A DNA stretch of 64,000 nt, taken from assembly GCA_008363385.1 (NCBI GenBank), contig RHKY01000011.1, forward strand, positions 1-64,000, in the 5' to 3' direction. The stretch's first letter is position 1. Every line of letters begins with the position of its first letter. Source of the stretch: Acidobacteriota bacterium. GTDB lineage: Bacteria; Acidobacteriota; Thermoanaerobaculia; UBA5066. Both the position numbers and the translations under genes were made by a program. The notes beneath the pieces are model-generated. The model was not told where the DNA came from. It saw nothing but the letters and a program-made list of their open reading frames with translations, and did no database searches. Shown one piece after another: positions 43,143 through 53,881 of the stretch.

Positions 43143-44153
43143 CTACCTCGGGGCGCCCGCGCCCACGATCCGCTGGATCAGCTTCGGGTCGTCGGGGAGG
43201 AGGCCGGACTTCGGGAGGCGCGGCGTGAGCTCGCGCCAGGAGGGGTCGATCGCGAAGGCCTTGGCGAAGACCGGGAGGGCGTCGTCCACCTTCCCCATCC
43301 CGACGAGGGAGACCGCCGTCCAGTAGGCCATCTCGGCGTTGTCGGGGAAGAGGGCCATGGCGGCGCCGTACGCCTTCAGCGCCGCCGCGTCGTCCTTCCG
43401 CTCGACGGCGAGGTCCCCCTCGTTCATCAGGTTGTAGGCGCGCTGGAGCGCCACTAGGCGGCGCAGCTCAGGCAGCGGCGCCGGGCTGTCGTCCACGCGG
43501 AGGTCGAAGACCCGGTCGGCCCAGGGCTTCCCCGTCGGCTTGCCGGTGACGACGATCAGCGCCGCGGACTGCTTGCCCCGGATGTCCCCCCCGGCGGCCT
43601 CGGCCGCCTCCAGCGCCGCGAGCATCCGGTCGGCCAGGTCCCCCTTCGCGGCCTCGAAGGCCCTGACCATCGCGGGCCAGACGGTGTCGTTCCGCATCAG
43701 GTTGGCCTGGACCGAGTAGTCCTTCCCGACGGCGTGCCCGGCCGCCGCGATGCAGCTCTTGCCGGTGTGCGCCGCCACGCGCCCCTGGGCGTCGACCATC
43801 GCCACCTGCCGCACGTCCCGCCCGCCGTCGGCTTCCAGGAGGCCCTTCAGCGCGTCCGGCGCCGACCGGCCCGCCCGCATCAGGTCGAGCCCCAGCTTGC
43901 CGTACGTGGGGTCGACGAAGGACTGCGTGGCGACGGCCCCGACGCCCGCCTCGGCCCAGGGCACCGACTGCCCGACCGAGAACCAGTGCGACTGGACCGC
44001 GACGCCGAGCTGGCCCGTGGCGGCGTCCCGCGCCACGATCGAGTAGGTGTGGACCGGGCGCGCGGGGCTCGGGCGCTCGGCCGCGCCCGCCGGCGGGGTC
44101 ACGGCCCACAGGGCGAGCGGCGACAGGACGAGCGGCCACGGGGCTCGACGCAT
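43143..44153 (-). CDS. Secreted DUF1028 protein with TPR-like tail
   Basis: 336 residues from ATG 44153 with GGAGG upstream. Signal peptide ending GAAE (about residue 25). The DUF1028 Ntn-hydrolase-like domain (about 33-225) is clear: YSIVARDAATGQLGVAVQSH, VGAVATQSFVDPTYG, GRVAAHTG and NLMRNDTVW. A C-terminal helical TPR-like segment follows (about 250-330). Activity is unproven. It is 20 bp upstream of the FHA gene. Confidence 0.88.
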   Translation of the reverse strand: MRRAPWPLVLSPLALWAVTPPAGAAERPSPARPVHTYSIVARDAATGQLGVAVQSHWFSVGQSVPWAEAGVGAVATQSFVDPTYGKLGLDLMRAGRSAPDALKGLLEADGGRDVRQVAMVDAQGRVAAHTGKSCIAAAGHAVGKDYSVQANLMRNDTVWPAMVRAFEAAKGDLADRMLAALEAAEAAGGDIRGKQSAALIVVTGKPTGKPWADRVFDLRVDDSPAPLPELRRLVALQRAYNLMNEGDLAVERKDDAAALKAYGAAMALFPDNAEMAYWTAVSLVGMGKVDDALPVFAKAFAIDPSWRELTPRLPKSGLLPDDPKLIQRIVGAGAPR

Positions 44154-44205
44154 CACGGGCACCTCCGGATACGTCGAGCTTAGGACGGGTCGCCCCGGAA
44201 CGCGA

Positions 44206-44239
44206 GACGGGGGGCGCCGGAGACCGGCCACCCCCCGTC
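44206..44239 (-). terminator. Long GC hairpin after the 44265 gene
   Basis: GACGGGGGG (44206-44214) pairs with CCCCCCGTC (44231-44239), and inside it GCCGG-AGA-CCGGC forms a second stem, giving 14 pairs in total. It sits in the 111-bp gap between two minus-strand genes. Confidence 0.6.
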
Positions 44240-44264
44240 CACGAAGCCCGTCCCGGGCCGGGCA

Positions 44265-45302
44265 CTACTTCTGGGTGGTCTTCCTGTCCTTCTCGGCCGC
44301 GAGCGACCGGACGACGTCCCCGGGGAGCGTCCCCGAGAGGATGACTCCCTGCCGGTCCGTCTCGACCGTGAACTTCCGGAGCGCCTTCACGAGCTCGGGC
44401 GACTTCTCCTGGACGGCGATCCGCCAGAGGGCGAGGAGCCCCTTCAGGCCGTCCTGGAGGTTCTGGCGCATCTCCTCGTCGTCGGTCAGCCCGACGGCGG
44501 TCAGCTTGAGCGCGTCCCCCTTCAGCGTGGCCGAGCCGGCGAAGAGCGTCACGGTCTTCATCGCCGAGAAGAGCGCGCCGACCGGCTCGCCCTCGACGTC
44601 GGCGTCCACGTCCACCTTCGACATCGCCGCGCGGACCTTCGGGAAGCGGGTCATGTCGACGACAACGTAGACGCTGGCGCCCGGGTCGACCCGGTGCAGG
44701 TGCCGGCCGAGGCCCGCGCCGCCCCTGAAGCCGGTCCCGCCCGCCTCGCGGGCGGCCAGCGCCTCGACGACGGCGGGCTCCGGGCCCGCCACGATCAGGT
44801 GCGGGCTGGCGAAGGCGACGGCGGCCGTCTCGCGGGCGGAGCCTTCGTGCTCGCCCTTGTCGGGAAGGAGGTAGTACGCGCCGTACGGCGAGCTCTTCGC
44901 CACCCCGCCGCGCGCCTCGGTGGCCGCGGCGAGCTTGGCCGGGTCGAACCGCCCCTCGAACGCGACGAAGCCGGTGCCGTGTCCCCGCTCGACGAGCGAC
45001 GGCGAGCCGGCGAAGACGACGACGTCGACGTCCTCCTTCGGGTCGAGGCGGGTCTCGGCCAGGAACCGGGCGGCGTCGCCGTCGACCGAGACCTCGTCGA
45101 GGTCGTGGAAGAGCTTGGCGGAGAGCGGGCTCGTCCTCAGGTCGGCGAGGCGGACGACCCCGACGACGGCCGCGTCGGAGGGGACGAGCGCCAGGGCCTC
45201 GTCCGTCCGGCTCTTCGCCGGGGCGGGCGCGGCCACGAGGAGGGCCGCGCCGATCGCGAGGGCGGCGGCCACGGGGGCGGGGAGGAAGCGGCTGCGACGC
45301 AT
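44265..45302 (-). CDS. Secreted protein of unknown function
   Basis: 345 residues. Signal peptide ending PAPAKS (about residue 30). The mature region has repeated alpha/beta segments such as DAAVVGVVRLADL, DVDVVVFAGSPSL, GTGFVAFEGRFDPAKLA and SVYVVVDMTRFPKVR. The pattern resembles DUF3352-type putative substrate-binding or lipoprotein-like proteins, but I am not certain. It starts 1 nt after the ABC permease stop, so it is coupled to the exporter and may be its partner. Confidence 0.75.
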   Translation of the reverse strand: MRRSRFLPAPVAAALAIGAALLVAAPAPAKSRTDEALALVPSDAAVVGVVRLADLRTSPLSAKLFHDLDEVSVDGDAARFLAETRLDPKEDVDVVVFAGSPSLVERGHGTGFVAFEGRFDPAKLAAATEARGGVAKSSPYGAYYLLPDKGEHEGSARETAAVAFASPHLIVAGPEPAVVEALAAREAGGTGFRGGAGLGRHLHRVDPGASVYVVVDMTRFPKVRAAMSKVDVDADVEGEPVGALFSAMKTVTLFAGSATLKGDALKLTAVGLTDDEEMRQNLQDGLKGLLALWRIAVQEKSPELVKALRKFTVETDRQGVILSGTLPGDVVRSLAAEKDRKTTQK

Positions 45303-45303
45303 C

Positions 45304-46158
45304 TCAGAAGTCCTTTCGCTTGAACAGCCAGGCCGAAAGGCCCAGCGAGAAGAGGCCGAAGAGGGCGGTGGTCCCGAAGACGGCCAGGTTGTCGACGGCG
45401 GGCCGCGGGCCGAACGCCTGCCCCGCCGAGACGAGGGAGACGATCGACCGGCCCAGCTCGGCCGTCTTGGGGAGGACCCAGTAGAGGCCCTGGACGAGCC
45501 GGACGCTCCACTCGGACGACAGGGCGGCCTCGATCTTCTCGTGCGCCACCAGGATCGAGGAGAAGAAGAAGACCGCGTAGGCCGTCATGATCGAGACGGC
45601 CGTCGAGGAGGTGGCGACGCCGACCAGGAAGGCGAAGGCCAGGAGCGTGGCGATGGCGAAGAGGATGACCGCCCCGCCCGCCAGGAACCGCGCGTGCCAG
45701 ACGCCGGTCTTCCACCCGACGATCGCCCAGATCGACCCGATCAGGTAGAAGACGTTCGCGGCCGCCAGGAGCAGCCCCCCCGAGTACCGCGAGAGGAGGA
45801 GCTTCACCCTCCCGACCGGGCGGGAGAGGTAGAGGTCGACGGTCCCCTTCTCCTGCAGTCGCGGGACGAGGTGCGCCGTGGCGAAGATCGCCAGAAAGGT
45901 CCCGACGAGGTAGAGGACGGCCGAGAAGCCCGACTCGAAGCCGAGGACCAGCTTGTCGACCTGGACCCGCTCGTCCCCGAGCGTCACCTCGTGCCCGAAC
46001 AGCTTCAGCCCCGCCAGCGCCCCGTCCACGACGTCGAGGTTCACGGCGGCGGCGAAGATCAGGACGAACAGGGTCGAGAGCGCGAAGTAGGCGAGCAGCG
46101 TGAACCGGGCGGCCGCCTCCCGGAAGACCTCCTCGACGCTGGCGGCGAAGGCCCTCAC
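45304..46158 (-). CDS. ABC-2 type transporter permease
   Basis: 284 residues from GTG 46158, which overlaps the ATPase stop (GTGA). About six hydrophobic spans are visible, with the ABC-2 style cytoplasmic segment LVPRLQEKGTVDLYLSRPVGR between spans 2 and 3. It is the membrane partner of the ATPase encoded just upstream; the cargo is unknown. Confidence 0.86.
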   Translation of the reverse strand: MRAFAASVEEVFREAAARFTLLAYFALSTLFVLIFAAAVNLDVVDGALAGLKLFGHEVTLGDERVQVDKLVLGFESGFSAVLYLVGTFLAIFATAHLVPRLQEKGTVDLYLSRPVGRVKLLLSRYSGGLLLAAANVFYLIGSIWAIVGWKTGVWHARFLAGGAVILFAIATLLAFAFLVGVATSSTAVSIMTAYAVFFFSSILVAHEKIEAALSSEWSVRLVQGLYWVLPKTAELGRSIVSLVSAGQAFGPRPAVDNLAVFGTTALFGLFSLGLSAWLFKRKDF

Positions 46159-47114
46159 GGCTTCTCCTCCTTGCCGGCGTCCGCCGGCCGGACCAGCTCG
46201 ACGAAGGCGTCCTCCAGCGTCGAGCGGACGGGCGTCAGCTCCTTCAGCTCGCCGCCGCGGGCGCGCAGCCGGTCGACGAGGGCGTTCAGGTGGGCCAGGT
46301 CGCGGGCCGAAAGCTCGACGTGGCCGTTGACGCGCACCGCCGAGGCGCCCGTCCGGCCGAAGTCGAGGAGGAGCTCCTCGTCCACCCCCGAGGCGACCAT
46401 CCGGTAGCGGAGGGCGGCCTCCCCCCGCCGGGCGGTCAGCTCGGCGATCGTCCCGGAAGCGGCCACCTTCCCCTTCGACAGGACCGTGACGCGGTCGCAC
46501 GTCAGCTCGATCTCCGAGAGGAGGTGCGAGTTGAGGAGGACGGCCCTCCCCTTCGCCGCCTCCTCGCGCAGGAGGTCGCGGATCTCGCGGCGGCCCACCG
46601 GGTCGACGCCGTCCGTCGGCTCGTCGAGGAGGAGGACGTCCGGCTCGTGGACGAGAGCGGCGGCGAGCCCCAGCCGCTGCGTCATCCCCTTGGAGAACTT
46701 CTTCACCTTCACGTCGGCCCAGTCCGACATCCGGACCCGGGCCAGCAGCGCCGGGATCCGGGAGTCGAGGTCGCGGGGGGAGACGCCGGACATCCGGCCG
46801 AAGATCGAGAGCGTCTGCCGGGCCGTCAGGTAGCCGGGGAACCGGTGTCCCTCGGGGAGGTAGCCGACCCGGCGCCGGCTCTCGGGGTCCCCGGCCGGGA
46901 GGCCCATGAGGAGGGCGGATCCGGCCGTGGCGTGCGTGAGCCCGAGGAGGATCTTGACCGCCGTGGTCTTCCCGGCGCCGTTCGGACCGAGGAGTCCGTA
47001 GATCTCCCCCGGCGCGACGGAGAGGTCCACCTCCGACAGGGCGGTCACTTTCCGCCCCCTCAGCGTCGTCCGGTAGACCTTGGTGAGGCCGCGGGCCTCG
47101 ATCACGCTCGTCAT
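46155..47114 (-). CDS. ABC transporter ATP-binding protein
   Basis: 319 residues. Walker A LLGPNGAGKTT, signature FSKGMTQRLG and Walker B LLLDEPTDGVDP are intact, with the H-loop at LLNSHLLSE. The last 90 residues are the C-terminal extension typical of ABC-2 exporters. ATG 47114 has only a weak GGGGCG upstream. It forms an operon with the permease and the secreted protein. Confidence 0.93.
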   Translation of the reverse strand: MTSVIEARGLTKVYRTTLRGRKVTALSEVDLSVAPGEIYGLLGPNGAGKTTAVKILLGLTHATAGSALLMGLPAGDPESRRRVGYLPEGHRFPGYLTARQTLSIFGRMSGVSPRDLDSRIPALLARVRMSDWADVKVKKFSKGMTQRLGLAAALVHEPDVLLLDEPTDGVDPVGRREIRDLLREEAAKGRAVLLNSHLLSEIELTCDRVTVLSKGKVAASGTIAELTARRGEAALRYRMVASGVDEELLLDFGRTGASAVRVNGHVELSARDLAHLNALVDRLRARGGELKELTPVRSTLEDAFVELVRPADAGKEEKP

Positions 47115-47177
47115 CGCCCCCTGTTACGGACTCCGCCGCCGGGAAGTTCCGGAGTCGCGCCCGAGGGGGAGTGACCG

Positions 47178-47201
47178 ATCCGCGGGCGATCCCTCGCGGA
47201 T
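47178..47201 (-). terminator. Hairpin after the phosphoesterase gene
   Basis: ATCCGCG-N10-CGCGGAT, 7-bp stem, in the 95-bp gap before the ABC ATPase gene. No T-run, so it is a weak call. Confidence 0.3.
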
Positions 47202-47209
47202 GCCGCCCC

Positions 47210-48373
47210 TCAGGGCGGTCCGGGCGAGAGGACGGTCGTGAAGGCCTCCGTCCCCGCCGGGGTCTCGGCGGTGATCGCGGTCAGCTCGGCGCGGCCGGAG
47301 GCGAAGACCCTCAGGCGCAGGATCCCCGGGGCGGAGCGGGCGAAGCGGGACTCGGGGAGCGCCCGGACCGGCGTCTCTCCCCCGGCGTACCCGCCGCCGC
47401 TGACGAGGTACCAGCGGGGCCCGCCGGACGCCCCCTCGATCACCTGCAGGCTGTGGTCGTGCCCCGAGGCCCACGCCAGCGGGCGGGGCGACCCCGCGAT
47501 CGCGCCCTCGACGAGCGAGATCAGCGCCGAGTACGGCTTCGACGCCATGTCGTCGTCCCGCACGCCGCGCGTCCGGTAGAGGACGTAGAGCGAGCCGACG
47601 CCGGGGAGGGGGACCCAGAGCTTGTCGTTCACGAAGCGGAGCGGGAAGAGGTGCTCCTTCCAGCCGTACCGCCCGCCGTGGGGGCCGCCCGAGACGAGCG
47701 GGTGGTGCGCGGCGACGACGACGTGCCGCCCGCCGGCGGACGAGAGGGCCACCCGCAGCTGGACGGCCAGCTCCCCTTCCGAGTCGCACTCGCACGCGGA
47801 GGACGGGTGCCGGGGCTTCGGCCCCTTCTGGAACCACCACTGCGTGTCGAGCAGGACGAGCCTCAGGCGGGGCGAGAGGTCGAGGATCGCCGGGCCGGGG
47901 CAGCCGCCTCCGGGAAGGAGCGAGACCCGCGGCCCCGCGGCCTTCGCGACGAGGGCCTCCTGCCTCTTGACCGCGTCCCAGCCGGCGCCGGCGCCGAGGT
48001 CCCAGTCGTGGTTGCCGGGGACGAGGACCCCGCGCGCCCCGCTCCGCCTCACGGCGTCCAGCTGCTGGAAGAGCCGCCTCTCGGCCTCGGGGCGGTCCTT
48101 GTCGCCGTCGGGCGGGATCCCGCGCGGGTAGACGTTGTCGCCGAGGAAGACGACGGTGGTCGACTCCGGGACGCGGGAGGCCTCGCGCTCCAGGACCGAG
48201 AGGACCGGCTCGCCGGGCTTCGGCGCCCCGGTGTCCCCGATCAGCAGCAGGGTCGCCTCCAGCCGGTAGGCGGAGGCGTCCGCGTCGGCGGCCCGGAGCG
48301 GGCGAGTGTCGAGGAGAGGGACGAGGAGAGCCAGCGCGAGGGTCGCGGTCCAGCCGGCGGGGCGTCTGAGCAC
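47210..48373 (-). CDS. Secreted calcineurin-like metallophosphoesterase
   Basis: 387 residues from GTG 48373. N-terminal signal sequence (about 1-28). Metallophosphoesterase motifs are in order: LLLIGDTG, VVFLGDNVYP, VPGNHDWDLG, AAHHPLVSGG and ASGHDHSLQV. That is a full dimetal site. A CECDSE segment in the middle may add a disulfide. Substrate unknown; exported relatives act on phosphomonoesters or nucleotides. There is no Shine-Dalgarno, and TAGGAT lies 6 nt before the GTG. Confidence 0.88.
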   Translation of the reverse strand: MLRRPAGWTATLALALLVPLLDTRPLRAADADASAYRLEATLLLIGDTGAPKPGEPVLSVLEREASRVPESTTVVFLGDNVYPRGIPPDGDKDRPEAERRLFQQLDAVRRSGARGVLVPGNHDWDLGAGAGWDAVKRQEALVAKAAGPRVSLLPGGGCPGPAILDLSPRLRLVLLDTQWWFQKGPKPRHPSSACECDSEGELAVQLRVALSSAGGRHVVVAAHHPLVSGGPHGGRYGWKEHLFPLRFVNDKLWVPLPGVGSLYVLYRTRGVRDDDMASKPYSALISLVEGAIAGSPRPLAWASGHDHSLQVIEGASGGPRWYLVSGGGYAGGETPVRALPESRFARSAPGILRLRVFASGRAELTAITAETPAGTEAFTTVLSPGPP

Positions 48374-48379
48374 GGAGGG

Positions 48380-48385
48380 ATCCTA
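48380..48385 (-). promoter_or_regulatory. TAGGAT -10 candidate, leaderless phosphoesterase
   Basis: TAGGAT, six bases, then GTG 48373. No upstream same-strand gene supplies the TAG. Confidence 0.4.
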
Positions 48386-48412
48386 ATCCCCGGCCCGCCC
48401 CCGGGGCGCCGG

Positions 48413-48418
48413 TAAGAT
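48413..48418 (+). promoter_or_regulatory. TAAGAT -10 candidate for the FmdB gene
   Basis: TAAGATCGG, 19 nt before ATG 48437, divergent from the phosphoesterase promoter. Confidence 0.3.
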
Positions 48419-48436
48419 CGGGGCGGAGGTGAACCG

Positions 48437-48697
48437 ATGCCGCTCTTCGAGTACCGCTGCGGCGCCTGCGGAAGGAGGAGCGAGGAGCTGGTCCTGGCCG
48501 GAGACGCCGCCACTGCTCCCGCCTGCCCCGCCTGCGGCGCGGCCGGGATGACCCGCCTTCTCTCCACGTTCGCGGCCCACGGCTCGCACAAGTCCGAGGG
48601 AGGGGCCGACCTCTGCGGCGAGGGGGCCTGCCCCACGCCCGACGCCTGCGGGACCGGCGCCTGCGGGATGGGGGGGTTCGGGGGCGACTGGAACTGA
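48437..48697 (+). CDS. FmdB-family zinc ribbon protein
   Basis: 86 residues. The N-terminal zinc ribbon reads MPLFEYRCGACGRRSEEL with CPACGAAG about 20 residues later, the usual two CxxC pairs. Beyond the family core (about residue 45) is a Cys/Gly-rich tail with four more cysteines (LCGEGAC, DACGTGACG). Role unknown; relatives are putative regulatory proteins. GGAGGTG precedes the ATG. Confidence 0.85.
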   Translation: MPLFEYRCGACGRRSEELVLAGDAATAPACPACGAAGMTRLLSTFAAHGSHKSEGGADLCGEGACPTPDACGTGACGMGGFGGDWN

Positions 48698-48734
48698 CCC
48701 CGGGCCGCCCTCCGGGCCGGCCGGCGCGACGCCG

Positions 48735-48740
48735 TAGAAT
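48735..48740 (+). promoter_or_regulatory. TAGAAT -10 candidate for the aconitase gene
   Basis: TAGAATCCG, 37 nt before ATG 48777; no -35 match. Confidence 0.3.
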
Positions 48741-48776
48741 CCGCCCGCGGCTGCCGGCCGCGATCCGGAGGGAACA

Positions 48777-51518
<2,742 letters not shown>

Positions 51519-51545
51519 CGCCCGTCACGGTTCCCGGGCCTTCCC

Positions 51546-51585
51546 GAGCGCCCCGCCGGCCCCGTCCGGCGGGGCGCTCCCGTTT
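51546..51585 (+). terminator. Rho-independent terminator after acnA
   Basis: A perfect 14-bp stem (51546-51559 with 51566-51579), loop CCCCGT, followed by CCGTTT. Confidence 0.8.
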
Positions 51586-51641
51586 CCGTGCGGAGCGTCA
51601 CGCGAGCGAGGGCCTCCTTCACTCCCACGTGGAGGGCAGCC

Positions 51642-52193
51642 ATGAGCGACACCGCGACGAAGGCCGACGCCAACCCCCACCACGAGAGGCTGAGGCTCGC
51701 GGCCCTCGACGCGGCCGGCGGCGAGGCGGGCGTGCGGGCGAAGTGCTCGCCGGGCGTCCCGGCGAAGAGCTGCCGGACCTGGGGCGAGAGGATCCGCGTC
51801 TACCAGCGCGCCGTCGGGATGGGCGGCGGGAACGACTACTGCGTCGCGTTCGTCTGGTGGTGCTTCGACCGGGCGGCGAAGGGCCAGAAGGAGGCGAACC
51901 CCCTCCCCAGGATGAGCGGCGCGGGCCAGCTGCTGGAGCTGGCGAAGCGGCGCGACTGCCTCGTCTTCCCGCCGAAGCCGGGCGACGTCTTCGTCCTGTC
52001 GAAGCCGGGGAAGAACGGGACGCCCGTCCCGGACCACGTCGGCTTCGTCGAGTCGGCCTCGCTCGACGAGAAGAAGGCGCTCGCGACGCTGAAGACGGTC
52101 GAGGGGAACACCTGGGTGAAGGACTTCGACTGGGGCGTCCACGAGCGGAGCCGCGACCCGAAGAAGGCCGTCTACTCCTTCGCCCGGTTCTGA
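51642..52193 (+). CDS. CHAP/NlpC-P60-like amidase-fold protein
   Basis: 183 residues from ATG 51642 with GGAGGG upstream. The papain-like order is visible: [14 protein letters not shown] (nucleophile Cys near 67), [22 protein letters not shown] (His) and VEGNTW (Asn). This matches CHAP/CwlT-type cysteine amidases, but there is no signal peptide, so a cytosolic or specially released role is implied. Charged N-terminus (1-45) of unknown function. Confidence 0.75.
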   Translation: MSDTATKADANPHHERLRLAALDAAGGEAGVRAKCSPGVPAKSCRTWGERIRVYQRAVGMGGGNDYCVAFVWWCFDRAAKGQKEANPLPRMSGAGQLLELAKRRDCLVFPPKPGDVFVLSKPGKNGTPVPDHVGFVESASLDEKKALATLKTVEGNTWVKDFDWGVHERSRDPKKAVYSFARF

Positions 52194-52195
52194 CG

Positions 52196-52298
52196 TGCCT
52201 CGGGGGAACCGCCGCCGCCGACGCGGCCGGTCGCCGGGTTCCCCCGGACCCCCTCCCCGGCCGTCCCGCCCTGCCCTGCCTCGGGGAAACCGCTGCCG
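52196..52298. repeat. Two 22-bp direct repeats and a long-loop inverted repeat
   Basis: TGCCTCGGGG(G/A)AACCGC(C/T)GCCG-type copies occur at 52196-52217 and 52277-52298. In addition CGGGGGAACC (52201-52210) pairs with GGTTCCCCCG (52237-52246). They fill the 112-bp gap between convergent genes and may act as a bidirectional terminator. Confidence 0.5.
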
Positions 52299-52305
52299 TC
52301 ACTTC

Positions 52306-52641
52306 TCAGGCGGGGTCCTTCCTCGGCGGGTCGGGGACGAAGATCTCGCCCGCGTCCCACTCGCCGGTCTCGTCGATCGCCTTCAGGTGGACGCGCCGGC
52401 CGCGCCCCTCGGGGCCGATGGCGGGGACCTCCTCGGTCGCCTCCAGGGCGAGGAACGGGCCGCCCTCCTCGTTCGCGCCCTCCGCCGGCCCGTCCTCCGG
52501 CAGGAGACCTGCCTCCCGCGCGGCGCGCCGGACCTCCTTCTCCAGGACCTCTGCGGGCGACTCCCCTCGCAGGCGCGCGACGCGCTCGAGGAGGTCGAGG
52601 GCCTCCTCCGACAGGGACGGGAACGGGATCACCCGGCCCAC
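52306..52641 (-). CDS. Small RHH-like protein of unknown function
   Basis: About 111 residues from GTG 52641 (GTG 52632 is also possible). Residues 8-50 ([32 protein letters not shown]) have the strand-helix-helix pattern of ribbon-helix-helix DNA-binding antitoxins, followed by an acidic linker and a beta-rich tail. There is no ATG start and no clear ribosome site, so the start is uncertain. It lies 56 bp downstream of the ADP-ribosylglycohydrolase gene. Confidence 0.5.
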   Translation of the reverse strand: MGRVIPFPSLSEEALDLLERVARLRGESPAEVLEKEVRRAAREAGLLPEDGPAEGANEEGGPFLALEATEEVPAIGPEGRGRRVHLKAIDETGEWDAGEIFVPDPPRKDPA

Positions 52642-52697
52642 GGTCGTCCTCGCTTCAGCTGGACGATAGTCCCGGCCGCTCTCGGGCGAAAGGCGCG

Positions 52698-53816
52698 TCA
52701 GGCCCCGGGCGCGGCCTCCCCGGGACCGAAGCGCTCCCGCGCCAGGCGGAGGAGCTCGAAGGCCCGACCGTCGTCGTTGGCGCGCGTCCGGCCGAGGAGG
52801 CCCGAGAGGAGCCGGCCGGGGACCTTCGCCCGGCCGTGGAGGGCGCCGGCGACCGCTCCCACGATCGCCCCGGCGGTGTCGGCGTCCTTGGCGTGGTTGA
52901 CGGCCGCGAGGATCGCCTCCTCGGGGTCGTGCGCGTGCCGCTCCAGGATCCAGAGGACGCTCGGGACCGTCTCCAGGAGGAACGCCCCCGACCACCAGCG
53001 GTCGAGCGCCTCGCCCGTCCCCCAGCCCCGGCGCCTCGCCTCGCCGAGGACGAGCCGCACGTACTCCGAGAGGCTCCCCTCGAAGCTCGATCGCCAGTCG
53101 CCCCCCCTCGGGCCGTAGAGGGCGTCGGTCTCCAGGGGGGCGAGCACCTCGAGGAACCGGTCGGCCCAGAACCGGGGAGGCGGGGGCGTCTCCATCCGCA
53201 TCGACTTCCAGAGGAGGTCGGCCAGGGCCAGGCAGGAGCCCGTCGACGCCGTGTCGTCGTGCGTGACGCGCGCTGCCAGAGCCACGTCCGCCCAGAGCTC
53301 CGCGGAGGGCCGGGAGAGGTGCGGCACGAGGACCGGCGCGATCCGCATCAGGGCGCCGTTGCCGGCCGAGCGGGCGGCGCAGTCCTCCCACGGCAGGCCA
53401 CGGCGGACGTTCTCGACGAACTCCGCCGTCCCGCTCCCGATCCCCAGGATCCTCTCCGACGCGAACCTCGCGGCGAGCTTCGCGGGGTCGAGGCCGCCGT
53501 CCAGGAGGGCCTGCTCGAGCGTCCAGAACGCGAGCTGCGTGTCGTCGGTGGGCAGGCCCACCTTGCGCCCGCCCGCGTGCCGGTTCTCGACGTAGTCCCG
53601 GATCTCGCCGAAGCGCGCCCGCCGCGACGAGGGGAGCGTCCCCTCGACGGGGTTGCCGAGCGCGTCCCCGATCGCCAGGCCCAGGAGCATCCCCTCGACC
53701 CGGTCCCAGGCCGGCGCCTCCGCGGGGGCCGGCGCCTCGTCGAGGAACGGGGCCCGGGCCAGGTCGATCCTCCCCTCGTCGAAGAGCCTCACGAGCGTCT
53801 CGCGGTTCGTCGTCAC
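52698..53816 (-). CDS. ADP-ribosylglycohydrolase (DraG-like)
   Basis: 372 residues from GTG 53816 with GGGAGGG 5 nt upstream. Metal-site motifs are present: GLAIGDALGNPVEG, PTDDTQLAFW, VTHDDTAST, and KDADTAGAIVGAVAGA near the C-terminus. By family it removes ADP-ribose from arginine on proteins or from small molecules. There is a short N-terminal helical extension (1-40). The cognate transferase is not in the window. CATAAT (53840-53835) is a likely -10. Confidence 0.92.
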   Translation of the reverse strand: MTTNRETLVRLFDEGRIDLARAPFLDEAPAPAEAPAWDRVEGMLLGLAIGDALGNPVEGTLPSSRRARFGEIRDYVENRHAGGRKVGLPTDDTQLAFWTLEQALLDGGLDPAKLAARFASERILGIGSGTAEFVENVRRGLPWEDCAARSAGNGALMRIAPVLVPHLSRPSAELWADVALAARVTHDDTASTGSCLALADLLWKSMRMETPPPPRFWADRFLEVLAPLETDALYGPRGGDWRSSFEGSLSEYVRLVLGEARRRGWGTGEALDRWWSGAFLLETVPSVLWILERHAHDPEEAILAAVNHAKDADTAGAIVGAVAGALHGRAKVPGRLLSGLLGRTRANDDGRAFELLRLARERFGPGEAAPGA

Positions 53817-53834
53817 GGGACCCTCCCGCCGCGG

Positions 53835-53840
53835 ATTATG
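53835..53840 (-). promoter_or_regulatory. CATAAT -10 candidate for the ADP-ribosylglycohydrolase
   Basis: CATAATCCG on the minus strand, 18 nt before GTG 53816, leaving room for the GGGAGGG ribosome site. Confidence 0.4.
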
Positions 53841-53869
53841 AGCACGCCGGAGGGGCGCCGCCGCGCCCC

Positions 53870-53875
53870 TAGAAT
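53870..53875 (+). promoter_or_regulatory. TAGAAT -10 candidate, leaderless S46 peptidase
   Basis: TAGAAT, six bases (CCGGCC), then GTG 53882. No Shine-Dalgarno and no upstream same-strand gene. Confidence 0.45.
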
Positions 53876-53881
53876 CCGGCC

